A DNA stretch of 64,000 nucleotides from Soonwooa sp032078105 (GCA_046269235.1 JBJZOS010000005.1:120606-184605); one strand, 5' to 3'; positions 6,889 to 17,072 are shown, counted from the stretch's first letter. Numbers and translations are program-made. The notes: generated from the letters alone by a model not told the origin.

Positions 6889-8733
6889 CTATTGATTATC
6901 AGGTGATTTTTTTTCAGTTTCGCTTTTTAGAAAAGCACTCATTTCTTCCAAAACAGGTCGAATAGTATCTTCCGGAAGCTCACTAATTCTAATATACATC
7001 AAACCATCTATTGCATCATTAAAGTTAGGATCAACATTAAAAGCGATAACTTTTGCATTCTGCTTGATATATTTTTTGATTAAAACAGGCAAACGAAGCT
7101 CGGGCTCTAGGTCATCAATAATTTTGTCCAACTTGTTAAGGTCAGAATCCATATCTTCAAAAAACAAAGCCTTATCACGCTCTCTAAGGATAACTTTATA
7201 ATCGTTTTTAGGATGAACATATTGCGCTACTGCGGAGTCGAAATAATGCGAACGCATAAACTCAATCATCAAAGATTTCGAAAACTCCGAAAACTTATTA
7301 CTGATACTGACGCCACCCATCAAAAATTTATGCTCAGGATTTCTTAAACATACATGCACAATTCCTCTCCAAAGCAAAAATAACGGAAACGGCTTTTGTT
7401 GATATTCCGAAGAAATATATGCGCGTCCCATCTCGATAACTTTGCGGAAGAAAGGTTGCAACTCTTGGTCATACTCAAATAAAGAACTTGTGTAGAAGCC
7501 GTCTATACCGTACTTCTTCATCACCTCAACCCCCAAAGCCATACGATATGCTCCCACTAATTTTTTGTTGGCGTTATCCCACAAAAATAGATGATGATAA
7601 TGTTTATCATACTCGTCCAAATCAAAAGGAAGATTAGTCCCCTCTCCTATTTTTCTGAACGTCAACTCGCGCTGACGCCCAATCTCGCGCATGATGTTGG
7701 GGATTTCCTCATATTTTGTAAAAAACATATCGTAATCACTATACGAAAACAAATGTTTTTTATCGTCTTTTTTTAATAATTCTATTTCAGCTAAGATATC
7801 TTCTGCTGGCGTTTCATCGATAATATTCTGAACAATATTTTGCTGCTTTGTCAACGGAAGTTTTATAGATAAATTAGGGATCTTCAAAGTCTCAGCAATG
7901 CTTTTTCTTTTATCATAATAAGACTTCAGCATGTAGACTTTCTTTTTCAAGAGATCACCCAATTCTTCGATGTTTTCTTCCTCGTCCATTTGTTTTACAG
8001 AAATAGGTTTTCCGATTCTTATTCTAATCGGATTATCCCTTTTTCTCATCATTTCTGACGGCAATAATATCGTTTGCAAATCAGGATGAAGCTTTGCCAA
8101 ATTATAGAACATTCTGCTATTACGAGCATGGAAATACATCGGTACAACGGGGATTTTCGCTTTTTTAATCAATTTTAAAGCTGGCGTTTCCCAAGCTTTG
8201 TCCATCACCTCGTTGTACTCGTTATTTTTATTAGAAACTTCTCCCGCTGGGAAAATCCCAACACAACCACCTTCTTGCAAATGCTTGAGGGTTTCGCGCA
8301 TACCAGAACTGCTGCTATAAGCTTCTTTGCGACCTTCAAAAGGATTAACGGCAATAACATAAGGCGCCATGGGTTTTATCTTTTCTAATAGAAAATTGCC
8401 CATCACTTTGAAGTCGGGGCGAACGCTTGACAAGATTTTGCACATCAGTACGCCATCTATCGCGCCAAGCGGATGATTAGAAACCAAAATAAATGGTCCT
8501 GTTTTCGGAATTTTTGCTAAATCTTCTTCGAAGACTACATACTTTAAGTCAAGCTCTTTCACAAATCCATTGAAAAAATCTTCGCCTTCTTTGTCTTTTA
8601 ATTTATCGTAAAGGGCATTTACTTCATTAATTTTGGTTAAACGAAGTACCGAAGAAGCAATTGGATTCTTTAAAAATCCGAATTTGTTAAGACCTGCTGC
8701 CTTTATTAAATCTTCTTTAGAAATTAAACTCAT
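6889..8733 (-). CDS. olsF: Bifunctional OlsF-like ornithine/amino-lipid acyltransferase
   Basis: This 614-residue protein joins two acyltransferase domains. The N-terminal part (about 60-290) is a PlsC-type O-acyltransferase with SNHPLGAIDG and FPAGEVS motifs. The C-terminal part (about 340-530) is a GNAT-like domain of the OlsB/hemolysin type (FRKIGEGTNLPFDLDEYD, then VGAYRMALG). This domain order and length match OlsF, reported in Serratia and Flavobacterium johnsoniae. There the C-terminal domain N-acylates ornithine and the N-terminal domain adds the second fatty acid to make ornithine lipid. Glycine lipids are an alternative product in Bacteroidetes. The enzyme acts at the inner face of the membrane. 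The start lies 1 bp after the stop of the aspartate kinase gene, so the two are co-transcribed. A hemolysin-family label in databases would be misleading. Confidence 0.75.
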   Translation of the reverse strand: MSLISKEDLIKAAGLNKFGFLKNPIASSVLRLTKINEVNALYDKLKDKEGEDFFNGFVKELDLKYVVFEEDLAKIPKTGPFILVSNHPLGAIDGVLMCKILSSVRPDFKVMGNFLLEKIKPMAPYVIAVNPFEGRKEAYSSSSGMRETLKHLQEGGCVGIFPAGEVSNKNNEYNEVMDKAWETPALKLIKKAKIPVVPMYFHARNSRMFYNLAKLHPDLQTILLPSEMMRKRDNPIRIRIGKPISVKQMDEEENIEELGDLLKKKVYMLKSYYDKRKSIAETLKIPNLSIKLPLTKQQNIVQNIIDETPAEDILAEIELLKKDDKKHLFSYSDYDMFFTKYEEIPNIMREIGRQRELTFRKIGEGTNLPFDLDEYDKHYHHLFLWDNANKKLVGAYRMALGVEVMKKYGIDGFYTSSLFEYDQELQPFFRKVIEMGRAYISSEYQQKPFPLFLLWRGIVHVCLRNPEHKFLMGGVSISNKFSEFSKSLMIEFMRSHYFDSAVAQYVHPKNDYKVILRERDKALFFEDMDSDLNKLDKIIDDLEPELRLPVLIKKYIKQNAKVIAFNVDPNFNDAIDGLMYIRISELPEDTIRPVLEEMSAFLKSETEKKSPDNQ

Positions 8734-8734
8734 G

Positions 8735-9973
8735 TTATTGAATTACCATTTGTAAAGTATTCTTGGATAGCTGTTCCAATAGTACTTTTTTATCTTTATA
8801 AAACTTATCTACTTCGTCAATTTTAGCATTTCTCACCGTAAACAAAGACACACCTTTTAATAAATTTGTACTAAATCCGCTTTGCAAATCTTGTACAAAC
8901 TCATCAATATGACCGAATTTATCCTCTAAACATAACTCTAACGAAATCGCAGAATTTTGCATCAACGATACTTTTATATTATATTTTAAAAGTAGCGAAA
9001 AAATTTCTTTCATGTGGTTTTCTGCAATAAAAGAAAAATCTCGGGTATCTACTGTCAAATAACATTGCTCTTTTTTAAGAATATATGACTCCAGATATTG
9101 ATTGTCACTCGCATTTCCAACTTTAGTTCCTGCTTTCGATGGATCAATAAATGATTTTACAAAAAACGAAATATTCTTCTGTTTAAGCGGTTGCAATGTT
9201 TTTGGGTGAATAACCGATGCACCGTAGTAAGCCATTTCAATGGCTTCTTCGTAAGAAATGCTATCCAACAATTCAACATCCTCAAAAATACGCGGATCTC
9301 CCGTCATAACACCCGGAACGTCCTTCCAAATGGTCATTTCGGAAGCATTAAATCCAAAAGCAAAAATCGCCGCCGTGTAATCGGAACCTTCACGACCCAA
9401 AGTCACCGTAAAATTATGCTCGTCCGAGGCAATGAAACCTTGCGTTACGTAGTTTTTTTCTTTGCTAAGTTTTTGGATATTTTCTTCAGTTTCTTTCCAG
9501 TTAACGACACCTTCGCGATAAGTATTATCCGTTTTGATATAGTCGCGAGCGTCAAGCCAATTATTTTCAAACTGAGATTCGTTTAAAAATTCGCTAACGA
9601 TTTTGGAAGAAATCATCTCACCACAACTGACAACTTGGTCGTACACGAAGTTATAATTCGGAGATTTATTACGTCTCAAAAAAGAATCGATATCATCAAA
9701 AAACAAACTAATTTCTGCAAATACAGGATGCTTTTCTTGGAAAAGTCCTCTTGCAATATCGGTATGGAACTGTTTAATATTTTCAATTTCTTGTTGATAA
9801 TCGACCTTCGAGAAGTAATTTGCTACCACTTTTTCTAAAGCGTTAGTTGTTTTACCCATCGCCGACACGACCATTAGACAGTTTTTAAAACCTTGATTCT
9901 CTAATACCAAGGCTACATTTTTCACACTTTGCGCATCTTTTACAGACGCACCACCGAATTTGAATACTTTCAC
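8735..9973 (-). CDS. lysC: Aspartate kinase (monofunctional)
   Basis: This 412-residue enzyme starts with the kinase signature MKVFKFGGASVKDA. It carries the catalytic segment VTLGREGSDYTAA and the nucleotide/aspartate region WKDVPGVMTGDPR. The C-terminal third has ACT-like regulatory repeats (about residues 300-405). It phosphorylates aspartate, the first step towards lysine, diaminopimelate, threonine and methionine. There is no homoserine dehydrogenase fusion, unlike ThrA/MetL, so the LysC type is the best name, though the isozyme class cannot be settled by eye. It is followed after 1 bp by the OlsF-like gene. Confidence 0.9.
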   Translation of the reverse strand: MKVFKFGGASVKDAQSVKNVALVLENQGFKNCLMVVSAMGKTTNALEKVVANYFSKVDYQQEIENIKQFHTDIARGLFQEKHPVFAEISLFFDDIDSFLRRNKSPNYNFVYDQVVSCGEMISSKIVSEFLNESQFENNWLDARDYIKTDNTYREGVVNWKETEENIQKLSKEKNYVTQGFIASDEHNFTVTLGREGSDYTAAIFAFGFNASEMTIWKDVPGVMTGDPRIFEDVELLDSISYEEAIEMAYYGASVIHPKTLQPLKQKNISFFVKSFIDPSKAGTKVGNASDNQYLESYILKKEQCYLTVDTRDFSFIAENHMKEIFSLLLKYNIKVSLMQNSAISLELCLEDKFGHIDEFVQDLQSGFSTNLLKGVSLFTVRNAKIDEVDKFYKDKKVLLEQLSKNTLQMVIQ

Positions 9974-10328
9974 TTTACCTAGTTTATCCTTTATTTTTCG
10001 TTACAATCTCCAAAATTATTAATAATGACTGATTTACGAAATAAACTTGTTAACAAATATTAAGATTAAGATAAAAATCAAGTTTAACAACTTCTTCTTT
10101 TAAAAATGAAGTCTAATCCCCAGTTATGGTTAAGAATGCATACACAAAAGACATTTAATAAAATCTATAATGCTAAAAAAAAATTAAATTTCCGAAATTA
10201 TCTTCAATAAAATTAAATTTTAATTAAAATAAAAACAATAAAACATATATTTTTCCTTAACTTTCTAAGACTTTAGATTTATCAAAAAAAATCTATTAAA
10301 TTTGGTAAATTTTCTAATAAAAATTAAA
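9974..10328. promoter_or_regulatory. Divergent promoter region lysC / fbp
   Basis: This 355-bp AT-rich gap holds a minus-strand TAATTTTG (10011-10018) for lysC. For fbp, TAAATTTG lies at 10297-10304 with a CTTTAG element about 20 bp upstream. The alternative TTG start of fbp at 10302 lies inside this -7 box, which favours the ATG at 10329. No other structure was seen. Confidence 0.5.
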
Positions 10329-11348
10329 ATGAGTAAAGAACCTCTACAAACCCTAGGCGAGTTTATCATCGAGAAACAGGACGATTTTAGATATTCTTCT
10401 GGAGAATTATCTCGATTATTAAGTTGTATTCGTATGGCTTCCAAATTGGTAAACCGCGAAGTTAACAAAGCTGGTATCGCCGATATTATCGGGATTGCGG
10501 GCAACGAAAACATACAAGGCGAACAACAACAAAAGTTGGACGTTCTCGCTAACGAAATCTTTATCACAGCACTTTCTCAAAGAGAAGTAGTCTGCGGAAT
10601 TGCATCGGAGGAGAATGATGACTTCATCGAAATCTCTTGCAAAGGCAACGCGCACCTTAGTAAATATGTTGTATTAATCGATCCTTTGGATGGTTCTTCT
10701 AACATCGATGTTAACGTTTCTGTTGGTACAATTTTCTCTATTTATAGAAGAATTACAAATCCTGGAGATCCTGTAGAACTAAAAGACTTTTTACAAAAGG
10801 GTTCTAAACAAGTTGCGGCTGGTTACGTCGTTTACGGTTCTTCAACGATGATCGTTTATACCACGGGTAACGGTGTTAACGGTTTCACGCTGGATCCAGC
10901 GATCGGAACTTATTATCTTTCTCATAAAGATGTTAAAATCCCAACTAGCGGAAAAATCTACTCGATTAATGAAGGTAACTACGCGAAGTTTCCGCAAGGC
11001 GTTAAAGATTACATCAAATATTGTCAAGAAGAAGACGCTGACAGACCTTACACTTCGCGTTACATCGGTTCTTTGGTATCGGATTTCCACAGAAACATGT
11101 TGAAAGGTGGTATCTACATCTACCCTTCTACATCACAATCTCCAAAAGGAAAACTCCGTCTACTTTACGAATGTAACCCAATGGCGATGTTGGCAGAACA
11201 AGCTGGCGGAAAGGCAAGCGACGGTTTCAAAAGAATCTTGGACATCGAGCCTACAGAACTTCACCAACGTGTACCATTCTTTGCAGGTAGCGCAGCAATG
11301 GTGACTAAAGCTGAAGAATTTATGTCAAAAGCAGTTGATAAACACTAA
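10329..11348 (+). CDS. fbp: Fructose-1,6-bisphosphatase, class I
   Basis: This 339-residue protein shows the class I FBPase metal-binding signature LIDPLDGSSNIDVN. It also has the C-terminal substrate-site block GGIYIYPSTSQSPKGKLR followed by YECNPMAMLAEQAGG. It hydrolyses fructose 1,6-bisphosphate to fructose 6-phosphate in gluconeogenesis, in the cytoplasm. I chose the ATG at 10329, because the longer frame from 10302 starts within the promoter. The menC-like gene starts only 8 bp after its stop, so the two are probably one transcript although their pathways differ. Confidence 0.95.
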   Translation: MSKEPLQTLGEFIIEKQDDFRYSSGELSRLLSCIRMASKLVNREVNKAGIADIIGIAGNENIQGEQQQKLDVLANEIFITALSQREVVCGIASEENDDFIEISCKGNAHLSKYVVLIDPLDGSSNIDVNVSVGTIFSIYRRITNPGDPVELKDFLQKGSKQVAAGYVVYGSSTMIVYTTGNGVNGFTLDPAIGTYYLSHKDVKIPTSGKIYSINEGNYAKFPQGVKDYIKYCQEEDADRPYTSRYIGSLVSDFHRNMLKGGIYIYPSTSQSPKGKLRLLYECNPMAMLAEQAGGKASDGFKRILDIEPTELHQRVPFFAGSAAMVTKAEEFMSKAVDKH

Positions 11349-11356
11349 AATTTATT

Positions 11357-12364
11357 TTGAAAACAGCACGTTTCGAAAAATATACATTAAACTTCAAACG
11401 CCCGAGTGGAACATCTCGTGGCGTTTTGAATGTTAAAGAGACTTACTTCATACATATTGAAGAAGATGGTAAAACAGGTATTGGCGAGGCTAACCTTTTT
11501 AAAGGTTTAAGCTTTGACGATGATGAGGAATATGAAGATGCATTAACTTGGGCTTGTCAAAATGTGAATCTCGGACTAGATCATCTTCGCGAAGAAATGG
11601 TCAATCATCCATCGATTATTTTTGGCTTAGAACAAGCATTTCTAAATCTTGAACATGGTGGAAACATTTATTTCCCAAGTGATTTTACACATGCAAAAGA
11701 TTCAATCCAAATCAATGGACTTATTTGGATGGGCGATGTTAATTATATGAAAGCGCAAATTGACGAAAAGCTTGCTCAAAGTTTTCATTGTATTAAGCTA
11801 AAAATAGGTGTCGATTGGGATAATGAAAAACAAGTTATCACTGAACTTCGTAAAAAATTCCCGAAAGAGCTTTTAGAACTTCGTGTGGATGCGAATGGTG
11901 CTTTCTCTCCAGAAAAGGCAAAAATTATTTTGGAGGACTTGGCAACTCTTGACATCCATTCTATCGAGCAACCCATCGAAGCTGGCCATTGGAAAGCGAT
12001 GGCAAAACTCTGCGCAGAAACACCAACGCCAATTGCGCTGGACGAAGAATTAATTGGGATTCTCAATTACGATTCTAAAGTTGACTTACTAAAAGAAATA
12101 AAACCGCAATTCATTATCTTAAAACCAACCTTAATTGGTGGCTTTTCTGGAAGCGATGAGTGGATAGAACTTGCAGAAAATCAAAACATTGATTGGTGGA
12201 TTACCTCAGCTTTAGAAAGCAATATCGGGCTCAATGCGATTGCGCAATACACTTACCCAAAGCAAAATCCGATGCCACAAGGCTTGGGAACTGGTGGACT
12301 TTTCACCAACAATACGCCGTCACATCTAGATCTAAAGGGCGAACAACTTTGGTTTAAAAACTAA
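11357..12364 (+). CDS. menC: o-Succinylbenzoate synthase (enolase superfamily)
   Basis: This 335-residue protein has the enolase-superfamily barrel. The catalytic KLKIG lysines and the metal ligands in RVDANGAF, IEQPIE and ALDEE are present, as are the second catalytic lysine in ILKPTLIGG and the TSALESNIGL loop typical of MenC. It dehydrates SHCHC to o-succinylbenzoate in menaquinone synthesis, the main respiratory quinone of flavobacteria. The start is TTG at 11357, since no ATG fits the conserved N-terminus. Dipeptide epimerases share the fold, but the SALESNIGL motif favours MenC. It follows fbp by 8 bp. Confidence 0.85.
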   Translation: MKTARFEKYTLNFKRPSGTSRGVLNVKETYFIHIEEDGKTGIGEANLFKGLSFDDDEEYEDALTWACQNVNLGLDHLREEMVNHPSIIFGLEQAFLNLEHGGNIYFPSDFTHAKDSIQINGLIWMGDVNYMKAQIDEKLAQSFHCIKLKIGVDWDNEKQVITELRKKFPKELLELRVDANGAFSPEKAKIILEDLATLDIHSIEQPIEAGHWKAMAKLCAETPTPIALDEELIGILNYDSKVDLLKEIKPQFIILKPTLIGGFSGSDEWIELAENQNIDWWITSALESNIGLNAIAQYTYPKQNPMPQGLGTGGLFTNNTPSHLDLKGEQLWFKN

Positions 12365-12388
12365 GATTTTTTTTAGTTAAAACAAACT

Positions 12389-12892
12389 TTAAAATTGTTG
12401 ATACAAATAACGATTCGGGAAAGTGAGTTTTTCGCTTTTCCGATTTCCGTTAATGATGATGTGGATGATGTTGAGTTGATCTTCAAACAAGTTATACAAC
12501 ATACTTACCGAAGTTTCCACTTTTTGAGGTTGATTAACAACTTCGGATTCTAAATAAACATTAACACTTTCACTATCTTCTTCAAATCCTAAATAATTGA
12601 TTTTTACGAACTGACTATTGACTTTCAGTTTCATATAGTCGTTGCAATAATTCTTGAAAGCTTCATTAATCGCATCGTGACTTTTCGCATCCTGGAATTT
12701 CAAAGATTTTGGATATTTTTTATTGAGCGCATTTTCCATATCATCTAAAAAGAATTTTCCAGAAATCTGAAAAGTTTTAGTCTTTTGATTATAATTAAAC
12801 TCCACCGAGCCAACATGATAAGGATGCAGATTTTCTTTAAACGAAGAAAACGCTACACAAACAACAATTAATAATAAAAAAAATCTTTTCAA
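12389..12892 (-). CDS. DUF6702-type secreted protein
   Basis: This 167-residue protein has a clear signal peptide (MKRFFLLLIVVCVAFSSF). It is followed by HPYHVGSVEFNYN, which I associate with the Bacteroidetes family DUF6702. The mature part is predicted beta-rich and has no known catalytic motif. Its function is unknown. It is convergent with menC, with 24 bp between the stops, and divergent from the HupE/UreJ-like gene and the M1 peptidase gene. I recall this neighbourhood in related genomes. Confidence 0.65.
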   Translation of the reverse strand: MKRFFLLLIVVCVAFSSFKENLHPYHVGSVEFNYNQKTKTFQISGKFFLDDMENALNKKYPKSLKFQDAKSHDAINEAFKNYCNDYMKLKVNSQFVKINYLGFEEDSESVNVYLESEVVNQPQKVETSVSMLYNLFEDQLNIIHIIINGNRKSEKLTFPNRYLYQQF

Positions 12893-12990
12893 AAGCCTTT
12901 ATTTAAAAGTGATTAAACCAATTTTTAGATTGTAAAAACTTTTCAAAGTTAATTAAAAATTGTATTATCGCATTTGTTAAAAAATAAAGA

Positions 12991-13569
12991 ATGTCAGACT
13001 TTCTATTTTATCTCAATCTCGGCTGGGAGCACATTATTTCGCTAGATGCGCTCGACCATCAACTCTTCGTTTTGGCATTGGTTGCCGTCTATTCTTACAA
13101 CGACTGGAAAAAAATTTTAGTCTTGGTAACGGCATTCACCATTGGACATTCGGTGACTTTGGCGCTAAGTGTTTTTAATCTTTTAAAAGTACCGTCTAAT
13201 TGGGTTGAATTTTTAATTCCGTTGACCATCGCAATTACAGCTTTGGACAATATCTTGATGCGCAACAACCAAAAAAACCTCATGAAGATGAATTATTATC
13301 TGGCTTTATTTTTTGGATTAATTCATGGTATAGGATTTGCAAACACCGCGCGAATGATGTTAGCAAAAGAGCAAAGCATTTTTGTACCGCTTTTAGGCTT
13401 TAATATTGGTTTAGAGCTTGGTCAAATTGTCGTTGTTTTTGCAATTTTAATCATTCTTTTTATAATATTAAACATCTTTAAAGTCAATAAAAAAGACTGG
13501 ATTATGTTTGTCTCTTCAGGTGTTTTTGCATTGGCGTTACAAATGACTTTGGAAAGAATTCCATTTTAA
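12991..13569 (+). CDS. HupE/UreJ-family membrane protein
   Basis: This 192-residue integral membrane protein has about six hydrophobic segments. Conserved features are GWEHIISLDALDHQLF near the N-terminus, TIGHSVTLALS, and GLIHGIGFAN, with paired histidines in the membrane typical of HupE/UreJ proteins. Members are linked to nickel or cobalt uptake in hydrogenase and urease operons. No such operon is present here, and the shorter HupE/UreJ_2 form in Bacteroidetes has no proven substrate. It lies 66 bp upstream of the M1 peptidase gene. Confidence 0.75.
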   Translation: MSDFLFYLNLGWEHIISLDALDHQLFVLALVAVYSYNDWKKILVLVTAFTIGHSVTLALSVFNLLKVPSNWVEFLIPLTIAITALDNILMRNNQKNLMKMNYYLALFFGLIHGIGFANTARMMLAKEQSIFVPLLGFNIGLELGQIVVVFAILIILFIILNIFKVNKKDWIMFVSSGVFALALQMTLERIPF

Positions 13570-13634
13570 ATTTAAAAAAATGTAACTTTTTCATAAATTC
13601 GTTACACCAATATCACAGACAATCTTCATTTAAA

Positions 13635-16010
13635 ATGAAATTAAAAATATCAGCATTAGCACTAAGCTTATCAGTTACATTTTTTGCACAGAATATTCAA
13701 AATAATCCTGGTAGCAACCACGGAAATAAATTTGAACAACTTGGTACAATTCTTCCGACGCCCAATTATTACAGAGCAGCTTCTGGCGCTCCTGGGCAAG
13801 GTTATTGGCAAAATCAAGCAGATTATGACATTAGTGCTTATTTAGATGAAGACAACAGAAATCTTCGTGGTTCTCAAACAGTGACTTATACCAATAACTC
13901 ACCTGACAACCTAGACTACATTTGGTTACAGTTGGATGAAAATCAACAATCTACAGTTAAAAATGCGAACTATCAATTTTCATCCACAATTCCTAAGACC
14001 ACGACAACGGAAAAACTAAGCATTAGTAACCTTCCTGAAAAAGACAATCATTACGGTGTTAATCTGACCAAAGTAACCGATGCGGCTGGCAAAAACCTCA
14101 ACTATGTGGTTAACAAAACCATGATGAGAATTGACCTTCCGAAGGTTTTAAAAAAAGGTGAAAAATTTACTTTTAAAATAGATTGGAATTATAACATTCC
14201 GGATCGAATCGCAATGGGCGGTCGTGGTGGTTATGAGTTTTTCCCTGAAGATGGCAACGACTTATACACCATCACGCAATGGTTTCCAAGACTTTGCGTA
14301 TACAGCGATCATCAAGGTTGGCAGAATCATCAATTCACAGGACGAGGCGAATTTGCTTTGGTTTTCGGAAATTACAAAGTAAACATCAACGTTCCGGCAG
14401 ATCATATTGTTGGCGCAACTGGCGAAGGAAAAAACTTTGATAAAGTCTTAACTTCCGCACAATATTCTAGATATCAACAAGCAAAAACAACTAAAGAGCC
14501 AATCGAAATTGTTACTCTTGAAGAAGCTAAAAAAGCCGAAAAAACAAAATCTAAAGAGCGTAAAACTTGGATTTTTGAAGCCAAAAATGTTCGTGATTTT
14601 GCATGGACTTCGTCGCGAAAATTTGTCTGGGATGGGATGAGTGTCAACATTCCAGAGAATAACAATAACGTCATGGCGATGAGTCTTTATGGTAAAGAAG
14701 CGTACGGACTTTACAGAAAATATTCGACAAAAGCGGTAGCGCACACCATCAAAACTTATTCGGAATTCACCATTCCTTATCCATATCCAGTGGCACAATC
14801 TGTAGAAGCAGCGAATGGTATGGAATATCCCATGATTTGTTTTAATTATGGAAGAACCGAAAAGGACGGCACCTATTCTGAAGCCACAAAAAATGGAATG
14901 ATTGGCGTTATTATCCACGAAGTTGGACACAACTTTTTTCCGATGATTATCAACTCCGACGAGAGACAATGGAGCTGGATGGATGAAGGTCTTAATACTT
15001 TTGTTCAGTTCTTAACAGAAAGTAAGTGGGATAGCAAATTCCCTTCTAGACGTGGACCAGCAGACAAAATCGTTGATTATATGAAGTTGCCCAAAGACCA
15101 GTTGGAGCCTATAATGAGCAACTCAGAAAATATTGCGCAGTTTGGGCCAAATGCTTATGCTAAACCTGCAACTGGACTTAACATTTTGCGAGAGACCATT
15201 ATGGGACGAGACTTGTTTGATCAAGCTTTTAAAACTTATGCCAAACGTTGGGCATTTCGTCATCCTGAGCCAGCGGATTTTTTCAGAACAATGGAAGACG
15301 CAAGTGGCGAAGATTTGGATTGGTTTTGGAGAGGTTGGTTTTTCGGGACAGATCCAGTTGACATTGCTTTAAACAAAGTAACTATCGCAAAACCTCAACT
15401 CGATGCACAACCAAAAAGTAAAGAAATTACTTATAAAATTGATCCGCCCGCGGAAGATGATTTTAATGATATATCGAAAACAAGAGAGCGTGAAGCTAAA
15501 ACAAAATTTGCTGTAGATCAAGATAAGGATTTGCAAGATTTCTATTATCGTTACGCAAGAGGACAACAAAAACTTGATCAAAATAAAAATTACTTCACCA
15601 ACGAAACCGACTTCGAGGCTCTTTCTAAAGAAGATAAAAATCGATTAAAAAATCTAACGGCTTATCAACTAGATTTCGAAAATAAAGGAGGATTGGTTAT
15701 GCCTATTATCTTAGAATTTACTTTTGAAGATGGCAGCAAATTGACTGATAACATCCCAGCGCAAATCTGGAGACATAACGAACAAAAAGTTTCTAAAACC
15801 TATTATTTTGACAAAGTTTTAAGATCTGTACAAGTCGATCCTCATAAACAGACCGCAGATATTGACACCTCTAATAACTTTTGGTCTGCAAATGCGACAA
15901 GCATTAATCCAGAAAACAAATTTGAAGTTTTCAAACAAAAGCAAGCTGCGATAAGAGGTGCTTCCAATGGAAGACTTAACCCTATGCAGGCGGCAGGAAA
16001 GAAAAATTAA
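13635..16010 (+). CDS. M1-family metallopeptidase, secreted
   Basis: This 791-residue protein has a signal peptide (MKLKISALALSLSVTFFAQ). The gluzincin zinc site is complete: H428-E429-x-x-H432 (HEVGHN) and E451 in WMDEGLN, with the expected 18-residue spacing. The N-terminal region (about 60-330) is the beta-sandwich of aminopeptidase N-like enzymes. A GGMEYP-like exopeptidase motif appears as NGMEYPMI before the zinc site. The C-terminal region (about 560-790) is a further beta-rich domain. It should trim peptides in the periplasm or outside the cell. No T9SS tail was seen. Confidence 0.9.
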   Translation: MKLKISALALSLSVTFFAQNIQNNPGSNHGNKFEQLGTILPTPNYYRAASGAPGQGYWQNQADYDISAYLDEDNRNLRGSQTVTYTNNSPDNLDYIWLQLDENQQSTVKNANYQFSSTIPKTTTTEKLSISNLPEKDNHYGVNLTKVTDAAGKNLNYVVNKTMMRIDLPKVLKKGEKFTFKIDWNYNIPDRIAMGGRGGYEFFPEDGNDLYTITQWFPRLCVYSDHQGWQNHQFTGRGEFALVFGNYKVNINVPADHIVGATGEGKNFDKVLTSAQYSRYQQAKTTKEPIEIVTLEEAKKAEKTKSKERKTWIFEAKNVRDFAWTSSRKFVWDGMSVNIPENNNNVMAMSLYGKEAYGLYRKYSTKAVAHTIKTYSEFTIPYPYPVAQSVEAANGMEYPMICFNYGRTEKDGTYSEATKNGMIGVIIHEVGHNFFPMIINSDERQWSWMDEGLNTFVQFLTESKWDSKFPSRRGPADKIVDYMKLPKDQLEPIMSNSENIAQFGPNAYAKPATGLNILRETIMGRDLFDQAFKTYAKRWAFRHPEPADFFRTMEDASGEDLDWFWRGWFFGTDPVDIALNKVTIAKPQLDAQPKSKEITYKIDPPAEDDFNDISKTREREAKTKFAVDQDKDLQDFYYRYARGQQKLDQNKNYFTNETDFEALSKEDKNRLKNLTAYQLDFENKGGLVMPIILEFTFEDGSKLTDNIPAQIWRHNEQKVSKTYYFDKVLRSVQVDPHKQTADIDTSNNFWSANATSINPENKFEVFKQKQAAIRGASNGRLNPMQAAGKKN

Positions 16011-16079
16011 AACTTACTGAATGACAAGACCATCCTTTTCAGTTGATGTTCTATATTTCAAAATGTAAAGATAAACACT

Positions 16080-16605
16080 AAGATAACACACGATCAAGTC
16101 GAACTTTATTACAACAGTAGTTTGTATTTAGGATTTATTGTAGGTCTTGCTATATTTATCGGTTGAGCAATTTGCATTTGGAAAAAACTTATGAAAAGCT
16201 CACACAAAGACAAAGTCATTTCGCCAACGATTATTGGGATGAAACTTTATTTTTCACGTTTCCGTGTCTTATAGGTTGTGTCGTATGTCTTATTCCTCTA
16301 TTCTATTTTGGTACTATTCTGAGGCAGGAAAAATATTGCAAACAAGTTAACTGAGTTAATGTTGCCATTACAAAAGACTACCCAATCTATAAAGAACGTG
16401 GCGGCTGTTCGGACATCAATTTTCTTTTTATTAAAACTGAGAAAAAATAACAAAATATCTCTTTTTCAGAAATTGGATCAATGATTTTAAACAATAAAAA
16501 ATCAAACACCTTGAAAATTTTTAATAGAAATGGAAATCTCATCACCGGATTTTCGTTTCAAAATATTCCAAATGCACTTTTGGAAAAATGTAAGCGATCC
16601 CCCAG
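16080..16605 (+). pseudogene. Remnant of a small membrane protein
   Basis: Two readable stretches in different frames look like one decayed protein. From 16092 the frame reads DQVELYYNSSLYLGFIVGLA, a membrane segment, until a TGA. After a shift the second frame runs from 16163 with a second hydrophobic helix (CLIGCVVCLIPLFYFGTI). It continues through TGA (16352-16354) and TAA (16447-16449) to a terminal TAA near 16605. I do not recognise the family. Multiple stops and a shift make expression unlikely. Confidence 0.5.
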
Positions 16606-16679
16606 TTAATTCTGGCGATGTTACTTCAGAAGTTTTCATAGCAAAAAAGTCAATTTCGCAGGCTTATCGAATCTCATAA

Positions 16680-17072
16680 ATTGTTGAACAACAGACGCTT
16701 TGGATAGAATCAAAAATGAAATTCTTAACCGATATGGAAAGTTTTCGGCGTGGCACAACCGATCAAATGACTGTTCAACTTTATGAAGATTCTGACGTTA
16801 TGTACATCGCACAATAAGACTTGGTCGAACTCTATGCCAAACCCCACCAATGGTCACTCTTCGGAAATGCATGAATGGAAAGATATTTTATTTACTTTTT
16901 TATCAGTACCAACCTTATGTTTTATGATGATGCAATTGCCACTTATCAACTTATCGAAAATCATTACTCTCGTTTTCTTCGCGTGGTTCCGTTGAGACAT
17001 ATTGCTTCACGATTAAATATTGCACCAACAACAATTTCTAGAATTCAAAATTCTAAACAAATCAAAAAATAA
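16680..17072 (+). pseudogene. Crp/Fnr-type regulator, decayed
   Basis: One frame reads TLWIESKMKFLTDMESFRRG and then VQLYEDSDVMYIAQ, typical of the cyclic-nucleotide-like sensor domain of Bacteroidetes Crp/Fnr proteins. It then reaches TAA, continues DLVELYAKPHQWSLFGNA, reaches TGA, and goes on through YFIYFFISTNLMFYDDAIA. It ends in the helix-turn-helix VPLRHIASRLNIAPTTISRI. The N-terminal third is unrecognisable. At least two in-frame stops remain without a frameshift, so the gene was inactivated by point changes. Confidence 0.75.

Noticed and set aside
13581..13606. TGTAAC...GTTACA inverted repeat before the M1 peptidase gene
   Set aside because: Only 6-bp arms with a 14-bp spacer in AT-rich sequence and no second example, so chance is likely.
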